DNA of 12,081 nt from Labilithrix sp. (GTDB taxonomy: Bacteria > Myxococcota > Polyangia > Polyangiales > Polyangiaceae): the NCBI GenBank assembly GCA_028287035.1, contig JAQBQL010000101.1:1-12081 (forward strand), given 5' to 3'. The notes under the pieces are model-generated. The model searched no databases, was not told the origin of the DNA, and saw only the letters and a list, made by a program, of their open reading frames with translations. The first letter of the stretch is position 1; every line of letters starts with the position of its first letter. The position numbers and the translations under genes are program-made. Below are positions 1 through 5,973 of this stretch, piece after piece.

Positions 1-2059
1 GGGCCGCGATCGCCGACGGCGCGAGCCCCGCCGGCACGTGCACCACGACGTCGCCGAGGACGAGCCCCGCGCCCTCCAGCGATCGCCGCGCCGCCTCGTC
101 GAGGCCCTCGACCATGTCGGCGACATCGCCCGACAAGACGGTGCCGAGGCCCTGCTCGAGGCGATGCACGAGCCCGCGGACCGCCGACGATGCCGTGACC
201 GAGGTGCTCGACTCGGTGGCCGCGGCGGCGACCTCGCGCAGGCCGCCGAGCAGCTCCGTGACGACGTCGCGCGCATACGCGAGCGCGCGCCGCTGCACGA
301 GCCGCTGACCGCCAGCCCCGAGGTCGGGCGTCACGAGCAGCCGTACCTGGGGCAAGGCGATGCTCGGCCCGCGCGCGATCTCGGCGATGACGCGGCCCGT
401 GCGGACGTGAGCGATCCTCCCGCCCTCGTCGAGCCGCAGCTGCTCGTGCGTGCTCGCGGCGACCTCCTCGGCCCAGCCCGGCGATCCCGGCGCGCTCCCC
501 GGCGCTGCGGGCGCGGCGGCGCCGACGCGGAGCGCCGCCAGCTTCGCGAAGGGGTGACCGGGCGCGACCACCACCGGCTCGAGGTCGCGCTCGCTCTGAC
601 GGTCGAGCGGCACGGTCGCCCGGCCGCGGCTCGGCGCTCGCGACTTGCCCTTCTTGGCGTCCACGAAGCGCATGACGAGCCGCTCGTGGAGAGCGTCGCT
701 CAGCCGCTCCTCGAGCGCCCGCGTCTTCTCCTGCCATTCGCGCGGCGAGTCGAGCCAGGTCGCGCGGTTCGCCACGTACGTCCACGTGCGGACGCTCGCG
801 ATGCGGGCGACCAGCGTGTCGATGTCGCCGTCGCTCCGATCGAGCTCGCGGACGTGCGCGTTGATCCACTCGTCGGACAGCCGCCCGCGCCGCGTGAGCT
901 CGAGGTAGAGGTGCTCGAGGAAGTCGACGTGCACCTCGAGGAGGAGCTTCCGGAAATCCGGGATCGTGCACACGTCCCAGAGGAGCCGCACGTTGTCCTC
1001 GCCGCGCGCGGCGCGGGCCACCTCGTCACGGAGCGCCAGCCGCTCGAGCGCGCTCGTGTCCTCGGCGTCGCGCGCCGGCGCCAGGATCTTGCGCGGGGAG
1101 GGGAGGTGCAGCGAGTCGCGCAGCGCCTGGACGGAGCCGAACTCGAGGTCGTCGTTGCGCCACCGCACCCGGCGCACGGGCGCGAAGTGGTGCGTCTCGA
1201 TGGCGGAGGCGACGCCGTCGGGAATGGCGAGCGGCGTGATCGCGCCGAAGGTTCCGTCCTGGATCCAGCGCCCGGCGCGCCCCGCGATCTGGGCGAGCTC
1301 GGTGTCCTCGACGTCGCGGATCGCCTGTCCGTCGAACTTGCGGAGCGCCGCGAAGGCGACGTTCTCCACCTCGAGGTTGAGGCCCATGCCGATGGCGTCG
1401 GTCGCGACCAGCCAGTCGACCTCGCCGGCCTGGAACATCGCGACCTGCGCGTTCCGCGTGCGAGGCGACAGCGCCCCGAGCACCACCGCGGCCCCGCCCT
1501 TCCGTGCCCGCAGCCGCTCGGCCATCTCGTAGACGTGGGGCATCGAGAAGGCGACGATCGCGCTGCGCGGCGGCACCCGCGACAGCGGCATGCTGCCGGC
1601 GTGGGTGAGCCGCGAGAGACGCGGGTGCTCGACCTGACGGGCCGTCGGTACGAGCTCGCGGATGATCGGGCGCATGGTCCCGGCGCCCATCAGCCAGGTC
1701 TCCTTCGTGCCGCGCGCGTGGAGGATGCGCGACGTGAAGACGTGGCCCCGCTGGTCGTGGGCGGCGAGCTGCACCTCGTCGATGGCGACGAACTCGACCT
1801 GGCGATCGACGGGCATCGCCTCCACGGTCGCCACCCAGTACGCGGGCCGCGCCGGGATGCGCTGCTCCTCGCCGGTGACGAGGGCGACGCGGCTCTCCCC
1901 GACCTGCACCGAGATGCGGTCGTAGATCTCGCGGGCGAGCAGCCGGAGCGGCACCCCGATCATGCCCGACTGATGCTCGAGCATGCGCTGGACGGCGCGA
2001 TGCGTCTTGCCCGTGTTGGTGGGGCCGAGCAGCGCCGTGATCGCGCTCGCGTCGGTCAT
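1..2059 (-). CDS. SUV3-family DExH-box RNA helicase, partial (3' end beyond the left edge)
   Basis: ATP-dependent RNA helicase of the SUV3/SUPV3L1 type, a family known in the mitochondrial RNA degradosome and common in alphaproteobacteria. The ATG at 2059-2057 opens 686 uninterrupted codons with no stop before the edge. Seen: Walker A GPTNTGKT (residues 12-19), Walker B/motif II DEVQ (94-97), motif V TDAIGMGLNL (220-229) and motif VI QIAGRAGR (257-264). A SUV3-specific C-terminal region follows, with WDVCTIPDFRK (361-371), RTWTYVANR (424-432) and LSDALHERL (453-461). A basic linker (about 469-480) leads to an extension still open at position 2. AAGAGG at 2065-2070 (read on the minus strand) lies 5 bases before the start. 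uvrC diverges from it. The helicase fold and subfamily are clear from the motifs; an RNA-turnover role is inferred from relatives. Homologs often exceed 800 residues, so the missing tail may be substantial. Confidence 0.93.
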   Translation of the reverse strand, partial: MTDASAITALLGPTNTGKTHRAVQRMLEHQSGMIGVPLRLLAREIYDRISVQVGESRVALVTGEEQRIPARPAYWVATVEAMPVDRQVEFVAIDEVQLAAHDQRGHVFTSRILHARGTKETWLMGAGTMRPIIRELVPTARQVEHPRLSRLTHAGSMPLSRVPPRSAIVAFSMPHVYEMAERLRARKGGAAVVLGALSPRTRNAQVAMFQAGEVDWLVATDAIGMGLNLEVENVAFAALRKFDGQAIRDVEDTELAQIAGRAGRWIQDGTFGAITPLAIPDGVASAIETHHFAPVRRVRWRNDDLEFGSVQALRDSLHLPSPRKILAPARDAEDTSALERLALRDEVARAARGEDNVRLLWDVCTIPDFRKLLLEVHVDFLEHLYLELTRRGRLSDEWINAHVRELDRSDGDIDTLVARIASVRTWTYVANRATWLDSPREWQEKTRALEERLSDALHERLVMRFVDAKKGKSRAPSRGRATVPLDRQSERDLEPVVVAPGHPFAKLAALRVGAAAPAAPGSAPGSPGWAEEVAASTHEQLRLDEGGRIAHVRTGRVIAEIARGPSIALPQVRLLVTPDLGAGGQRLVQRRALAYARDVVTELLGGLREVAAAATESSTSVTASSAVRGLVHRLEQGLGTVLSGDVADMVEGLDEAARRSLEGAGLVLGDVVVHVPAGLAPSAIAA

Positions 2060-2099
2060 GAGGCCCTCTTAGCGCACCCGCGCGGGCCCGACCAGGATG

Positions 2100-2118
2100 C
2101 GCTACAGAAGGCGTAGCG
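2100..2118 (+). promoter_or_regulatory. Small inverted repeat with the uvrC ribosome binding site in its loop
   Basis: CGCTAC (2100-2105) and GTAGCG (2113-2118) are perfect 6-base arms around the 7-base loop AGAAGGC. The loop contains the Shine-Dalgarno-like AGAAGG (2106-2111), 7 bases before the uvrC ATG. The repeat ends directly at the start codon. It lies in the 59-base gap shared with the divergent helicase gene, so it could act as an RNA hairpin or as a small operator. I see no convincing -10/-35 pair for either gene here. The repeat is real; its function is inference. Confidence 0.5.
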
Positions 2119-4185
2119 ATGCTGCCGGCCGTCGTCACCGAGAAGCTCGACTCGCTGCCCGTGCAGTCGGGCGTCTACCTCTTCAAGGACAAGAAGGACG
2201 TCGTCGTCTACGTCGGCAAGGCGAAGAGCCTGCGCTCGCGCGTGCGCTCCTACTTCCAGGAGGGAAGCAGCGACAACCGCTACTTCATCCCGATCCTCCA
2301 GCGGACGATCGGCGACCTCGAGACGATCGTGACCGGCTCCGAGAAGGAAGCGGCGATCCTCGAGAACAACCTCATCAAGGAGCACAGGCCCCGCTACAAC
2401 ATCAAGCTCAGGGACGACAAGGACTACATCTCGCTCCGCCTCGACACGAAGGAGGAGTGGCCGCGTCTCTGGGTCGTTCGCCGTCCCACCGCCGATCCCG
2501 CGGGCCGCCTCCGGTACTTCGGCCCGTACCACTCGGCGACCGCCGCGCGGCGCACCCTCCACCTCGTCAACAAGCACTTCCAGCTGCGGACGTGCACGGA
2601 CATGGAGATGCGCGCCCGCAAGCGCCCGTGCCTGCAGCACCAGATCAAGCGGTGCCCGGCGCCCTGCGTGCTCGAGGTCGAGAGGTCCTGGTACGACGAC
2701 CAGGTCCGCGCCGTCGCGATGTTCCTCGACGGGCGCCACGACGAGCTCTCGAAGGAGCTCGACGCCCGCATGACCAGGGCCGCGCGCGGCATGCACTTCG
2801 AGCTCGCCGCGGTGTATCGCGACCAGCTCAACGCGATCGACAAGGTCCGCCAGGAGCAGCGCGTCGTCTCCGTCGACGACACCGATCGCGACGTCATCGG
2901 CCTCCACCGCGAGGGCGACCTCGTCGAGCTCGCGCTCCTCCACATCCGCCGCGGCAAGCTCGCCGACGTCGCCACGTTCTCGATCAAGAACGCCGATCTG
3001 CCCGACGAGGAGGTGGTGGCCGGCTTCCTCGCGCAACACTACGGCGCGAGCTCCGCCGCCGAGGAGGAGGGCGCGCTCGATCTCGGCGTCATGGTCCCCG
3101 ACGAGGTGATCGTGCCGATCATGCCCGAGGCGGCATCGGGCATCGCCGAGTGGCTGAGCGAGCGCGCGAAGCACAAGGTGCAGCTCCTCTTCCCGCAGCG
3201 CGGCGCGCGCGTCGATCTCGTCGCGCTCGCCAACGACAACGCCAAGCACGCCTACAGCGAGAAGCGGCGCGCCAGCGACGACGTGACCGAGCGCCTGATG
3301 CAGCTGAAGGAGCGCCTGCGCCTGCCGACCGTGCCGCGGCGCATCGAGTGCTGTGACATCTCGCATCTCGGCGGACGCGACACCGTGGGCGCGATCGTCG
3401 CCATGCTGGACGGCGAGCCCGACAAGAAGCGCTATCGCTCGTTCACGGTGCGCGGCGACGGAGGCCTGTCGAAGACCGTCGACACGTCACGCTCGCCGGG
3501 CGTCGACGCCGCCTCCGAGGTCGGCGAGCCCGAAGGCGAGGTGGTGATGGCCGGCGACGACTACCGCGCGATGTACGAGGTGCTCGCGCGCCGCTTCCGT
3601 CGCGGCCTGAAGCGCCAGGAGGAGCGAGCCGCGGAGGCGGCGGCCTCGAGCGGCAGAGACGACGCGCCGGAGAGCGAGGAGGGCGACTGGGATCTCCCCG
3701 ATCTCTTCGTGGTCGACGGCGGCAAGGGACAGCTCGCGGTCGCGCTGGCCGCGGCGCGTGACCTCGGCCTCCACGATCTCCCCATCGTGGCGCTCGCGAA
3801 GGAGAAGGAGAACGTCGCCGGCGACACGCTCGTCGACCGCGTCTACCTGCCGGGCCAGAAGAACCCGATCCCGCTGAAGAGCCATTCGGCCTCGATGTTC
3901 TTCCTGGCGCGCGCGCGCGACGAGGCGCACCGGTTCTCGAACCGTGCCCGCGAACGGCTCGGCAAGAAGAAGCGGTTCAAGTCCGCCCTCGACGACGTGG
4001 CCGGCCTCGGGCCCAACACGCGCAAGCTTTTGCTCAAGCACCTCGGCAGCCTCAAGGCGATCCAGGCCGCCTCGGACGCGGCGCTGCTCGCGGTTCCGGG
4101 CGTCAGCGCGCGGCACGTGAAGGCGCTGCGGAAGGTGTATCCGCCCCCCGCGTCACCGCGGCCAGGGGCGGCGGATGATGCGTGA
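2119..4185 (+). CDS. uvrC: UvrABC system protein C (excinuclease subunit C)
   Basis: Cytoplasmic dual-incision nuclease of nucleotide excision repair, recruited to damage by UvrB. The 688 residues contain, in order: a GIY-YIG nuclease (GVY 18-20, YVG 31-33, catalytic-type Glu82 in ILENNLIK); C-x11-C-x7-C-x3-C (C159, C171, C179, C183), the spacing known for the UvrC iron-sulfur site; a UVR UvrB-binding helix pair (about 192-245); an RNase H-like 5' nuclease (Asp413 in CDISH, Asp533 in VVDGGKGQL, His604 in DEAHRF); and tandem helix-hairpin-helix motifs (about 626-673). All key catalytic residues are present. It is longer than the roughly 610-residue E. coli protein, largely through an acidic, Ala/Ser-rich insert near 445-525 inside the RNase H domain and a Pro-rich tail. 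The ATG has AGAAGG 7 bases upstream. No U-tract terminator is visible after it. Confidence 0.98.
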   Translation: MLPAVVTEKLDSLPVQSGVYLFKDKKDVVVYVGKAKSLRSRVRSYFQEGSSDNRYFIPILQRTIGDLETIVTGSEKEAAILENNLIKEHRPRYNIKLRDDKDYISLRLDTKEEWPRLWVVRRPTADPAGRLRYFGPYHSATAARRTLHLVNKHFQLRTCTDMEMRARKRPCLQHQIKRCPAPCVLEVERSWYDDQVRAVAMFLDGRHDELSKELDARMTRAARGMHFELAAVYRDQLNAIDKVRQEQRVVSVDDTDRDVIGLHREGDLVELALLHIRRGKLADVATFSIKNADLPDEEVVAGFLAQHYGASSAAEEEGALDLGVMVPDEVIVPIMPEAASGIAEWLSERAKHKVQLLFPQRGARVDLVALANDNAKHAYSEKRRASDDVTERLMQLKERLRLPTVPRRIECCDISHLGGRDTVGAIVAMLDGEPDKKRYRSFTVRGDGGLSKTVDTSRSPGVDAASEVGEPEGEVVMAGDDYRAMYEVLARRFRRGLKRQEERAAEAAASSGRDDAPESEEGDWDLPDLFVVDGGKGQLAVALAAARDLGLHDLPIVALAKEKENVAGDTLVDRVYLPGQKNPIPLKSHSASMFFLARARDEAHRFSNRARERLGKKKRFKSALDDVAGLGPNTRKLLLKHLGSLKAIQAASDAALLAVPGVSARHVKALRKVYPPPASPRPGAADDA

Positions 4186-4256
4186 TCCAGGGCGGCGCCA
4201 GGTCTGCGGCGCAAATGGGACTCGCGGCGTAGCGAGCCTCCGCGCCCGGACAACGC

Positions 4257-4269
4257 TATAACGAAGGCA
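4257..4269 (+). promoter_or_regulatory. Putative -10 element for a leaderless transcript of lipoprotein A
   Basis: TATAAC at 4257-4262 matches the bacterial -10 consensus in five of six bases and stands out in very GC-rich sequence. Transcription would be expected about seven bases downstream, at or near the A of the ATG at 4269, giving an mRNA with almost no leader. The only Shine-Dalgarno-like bases, GAAGG (4263-4267), are one base from the ATG, too close for normal use. No good -35 is visible near 4234-4239. A short 5-base inverted repeat, CTCGC/GCGAG (4221-4225 and 4232-4236), lies upstream. Confidence 0.45.
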
Positions 4270-5705
4270 TGCCTGCACGCATACCCCTCCTTGCCCTCTC
4301 CGTCGGGCTCACCGCCGCGATCGCCGTCGCGGCCTGTGGCTCGAGCAGCGACTCCGAGTTCGGTCCCAACAACCCTGCCAACCCCGACAACCCCGGCTCC
4401 TCGAGCGGCATCCTCGGCGGTGGCGACGGCGGCAACGGCGAGGCGAGCAAGCCCTGCACCGGGCTGTGTCTCCAGCAGAAGAGCTGCAGCGGCGGCGGCA
4501 CCACCTCGATCAGCGGCAAGGTCATGGACCCGGCCGGCAAGGTGCCCCTCTACAACGTCATCGTCTACGTCCCGAACGCGCCGGTCGGCGCGCTGAAGAG
4601 CGGCGCCTCGTGTGACAAGTGCGGCGACGTCACGGGCGATCCGCTCGTCTCCGCGATCACCGACACGACGGGCTCCTTCAAGCTCCAGAACATGCCGGTG
4701 GGCTCGAAGATCCCGCTCGTCGTCCAGGTCGGCAAGTGGCGGCGTCAGCTCACCATCGACGTGCCCGAGTGCGTCGACACCCCGGTCCCGGTGGAGAGCA
4801 CGCGGCTCCCCAAGAACCACACCGAGGGCGACATCCCGCTCATGGCGCTCACCACCGGCGGCGCCGACGCGATGGAGTGCTTCCTCCGCAAGGTCGGCCT
4901 CGAGGACAGCGAGTTCTCGACGCGCGGCGGCAGCGGGCGCGTCCACTTCTACAACGGCTCACCGAACGGGGCGACGAAGGAGTTCGACGGCGCCCACGGC
5001 GGCGCGAGCTTCGAGTCGGCGACCAACCTGTGGTCGTCGTCGGCGAACCTTTCGGCCTACGACCTGGTGCTCCTCTCGTGCGAGGGGCAGACGTACCCCG
5101 AGACGAAGCCGCAGCCCGCGCTCGACGCGCTCTACGACTTCACCTCGAAGGGCGGCCGCGTCTTCGCCTCGCACTGGCACCGCTTCTGGTTCGACCCGCA
5201 GGACGACAACAACGGCGGCGCCAAGGGCACGTCCAAGTTCGGCGACCTCGGCGTGTGGAACGACGACAACGGCTTCCCCGCCAACATCCAGGCGACGGTC
5301 GACACGTCCTTCCCGAAGGGCCAGGCCATGCAGCAGTGGCTCGGCAACGTCGGCGCGCTGAACGGCGGCAAGCTCCCCATCCAGCAGTCGAAGAAGAACC
5401 TCCAGACCGTGAACCCGGCCAACGCGCAGCAGTGGATCACCTACGGGTCGCCGCAGGCCGTCGAGTACATGTCGTTCAACGTCCCGACCGGCGTGCCGGA
5501 CGATCAGAAGTGCGGGCGCGCGGTGTACAGCGATCTCCACGTGTCCTCGGGCGTCGGCGACAACCCGGGCCCCGCGTGGCCGGGCGGCTGCAAGACGACC
5601 GAGCTCTCCCCGCAGGAGAAGGCGCTCGAGTTCATGCTGTTCGACCTTTCGTCCTGCATCCAGAGCGACCAGGCCCCGCCCAGCGCGCCGCCCGTCGTGA
5701 AGTGA
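4269..5705 (+). CDS. Cys-rich lipoprotein A: carboxypeptidase-regulatory-like domain plus putative ThuA/GATase-like domain
   Basis: Predicted secreted lipoprotein of unknown function, 478 residues. A short signal peptide ends in the lipobox VAAC (Cys23), followed by an Asn/Pro/Ser/Gly-rich linker to about residue 60. Residues 79-165 resemble a carboxypeptidase-regulatory-like (transthyretin-type) beta sandwich, holding a CDKCG CxxC (115-118) and GSFKLQNMPVG. The second half has alternating strands and helices, including YDLVLLSCEG (264-273) and GGRVFASHWH (295-304), reminiscent of class I glutamine amidotransferase/ThuA folds; that assignment is inference. DLHVSS (422-427) and a Pro-rich end follow. 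There are twelve cysteines, one being the lipid site. An in-frame stop at 4230 and no other start codon before 4269 fix the N terminus. It is a paralog of the gene at 9193-10674. No substrate or partner can be named. Confidence 0.85.
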   Translation: MPARIPLLALSVGLTAAIAVAACGSSSDSEFGPNNPANPDNPGSSSGILGGGDGGNGEASKPCTGLCLQQKSCSGGGTTSISGKVMDPAGKVPLYNVIVYVPNAPVGALKSGASCDKCGDVTGDPLVSAITDTTGSFKLQNMPVGSKIPLVVQVGKWRRQLTIDVPECVDTPVPVESTRLPKNHTEGDIPLMALTTGGADAMECFLRKVGLEDSEFSTRGGSGRVHFYNGSPNGATKEFDGAHGGASFESATNLWSSSANLSAYDLVLLSCEGQTYPETKPQPALDALYDFTSKGGRVFASHWHRFWFDPQDDNNGGAKGTSKFGDLGVWNDDNGFPANIQATVDTSFPKGQAMQQWLGNVGALNGGKLPIQQSKKNLQTVNPANAQQWITYGSPQAVEYMSFNVPTGVPDDQKCGRAVYSDLHVSSGVGDNPGPAWPGGCKTTELSPQEKALEFMLFDLSSCIQSDQAPPSAPPVVK

Positions 5706-5708
5706 GCC

Positions 5709-5748
5709 CTGCCAACCCTGGTGCGCGCGCTGCCAACTTTGTTGGCAG
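5709..5748 (+). repeat. CTGCCAAC direct repeats plus inverted copy (hairpin) after lipoprotein A
   Basis: CTGCCAAC occurs at 5709-5716 and again at 5730-5737, exactly 21 bases apart. Its reverse complement GTTGGCAG sits at 5741-5748, giving a perfect 8-base stem with a TTT loop (5738-5740). The first copy could pair with the same partner instead. There is no U-tract downstream, so it is not a canonical intrinsic terminator. It may be a transcript 3' end, a mutually exclusive fold or a protein-binding site. It starts four bases after the stop codon. Confidence 0.6.
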
Positions 5749-5784
5749 GCGGCCCGGGCGGTACCGGGGAACTCCGGGTGGGGC

Positions 5785-5801
5785 GCCGCCCGCAAGGCGG
5801 C
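5785..5801 (+). repeat. GC-rich hairpin downstream of lipoprotein A
   Basis: GCCGCC (5785-5790) and GGCGGC (5796-5801) form a perfect 6-base stem around CGCAA. It follows the CTGCCAAC hairpin and lies upstream of the promoter for the VWA gene. No T-run follows. It may help end the upstream transcript, but short GC stems are common in DNA of this composition, so confidence is low. Confidence 0.35.
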
Positions 5802-5844
5802 ACGTAACGTGAAGGATCAAGTCGCGCCCGGCCATCTACCCTCG

Positions 5845-5874
5845 TTGACACCGAGCGGCCGGGTTCGGTAGGTA
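5845..5874 (+). promoter_or_regulatory. Sigma-70-like promoter for the VWA lipoprotein gene
   Basis: A perfect TTGACA -35 hexamer lies at 5845-5850. After 18 bases comes TAGGTA (5869-5874), a weak -10 in the only AT-richer patch nearby. The expected transcription start is about 5881-5882, leaving a leader of roughly 90 bases before the ATG at 5974. The -35 is convincing; the -10 is not strong, as is common for promoters that need an activator or use another sigma factor. The palindrome at 5876-5897 overlaps the expected start. Confidence 0.5.
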
Positions 5875-5875
5875 T

Positions 5876-5897
5876 CTGGCCGAGAGTTCTCGGCCAG
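5876..5897 (+). promoter_or_regulatory. 22-base palindrome over the expected transcription start (candidate operator)
   Basis: Arms CTGGCCGAGA (5876-5885) and TCTCGGCCAG (5888-5897) are perfect inverted repeats separated by only GT. It begins two bases after the putative -10, the usual place for a repressor operator. As RNA it could form a 9-base stem with an AGTT tetraloop. Two-fold symmetry with a two-base centre fits a dimeric DNA-binding regulator better than a terminator, and no T-run follows. The protein that binds it is unknown. Confidence 0.6.
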
Positions 5898-5907
5898 GTG
5901 CGCGTTA

Positions 5908-5935
5908 CTCGAGTGCTTCCAAGCACGTGCTCGAG
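5908..5935 (+). promoter_or_regulatory. Stem-loop in the leader of the VWA gene
   Basis: CTCGAG at 5908-5913 can pair with CTCGAG at 5930-5935. Inside, TGCTT (5914-5918) pairs with AAGCA (5921-5925) around CC, leaving CGTG (5926-5929) as a bulge. It lies between the palindrome and the ribosome binding site, so the predicted leader holds two consecutive structures. It could affect mRNA stability or translation. I recognise no known riboswitch class. Confidence 0.4.
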
Positions 5936-5961
5936 AACGGCAAAGCAGGCGGCGACTCATG

Positions 5962-5967
5962 AAGGAG
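5962..5967 (+). promoter_or_regulatory. Ribosome binding site that decides the VWA gene start
   Basis: AAGGAG at 5962-5967 is a perfect Shine-Dalgarno sequence six bases before the ATG at 5974. An in-frame ATG at 5959 overlaps this site and has no comparable signal of its own, so 5974 is preferred. The 5974 start also gives a better signal peptide, beginning MNWTKR. Confidence 0.8.
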
Positions 5968-5973
5968 CATCGG

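Noticed and set aside
38..2116. 692-codon open frame on the plus strand
   Set aside because: It lies codon-for-codon antisense to the SUV3 helicase, which has all helicase motifs. The plus translation is Arg/Asp/Ala-rich without any domain, as expected for antisense frames in GC-rich DNA.
2119..2400. GIY-YIG domain as a sign of a homing endonuclease or mobile element
   Set aside because: The domain is followed by the iron-sulfur Cys set, UVR, RNase H-like and helix-hairpin-helix parts of a normal UvrC.
5785..5801. GCCGCC/GGCGGC hairpin as an intrinsic terminator
   Set aside because: There is no T-run after it, and short GC stems are frequent by chance here. It is listed only as a weak hairpin.
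5959..5973. Upstream in-frame ATG for the VWA gene
   Set aside because: It overlaps the AAGGAG site that serves the ATG at 5974 and lacks its own Shine-Dalgarno sequence.
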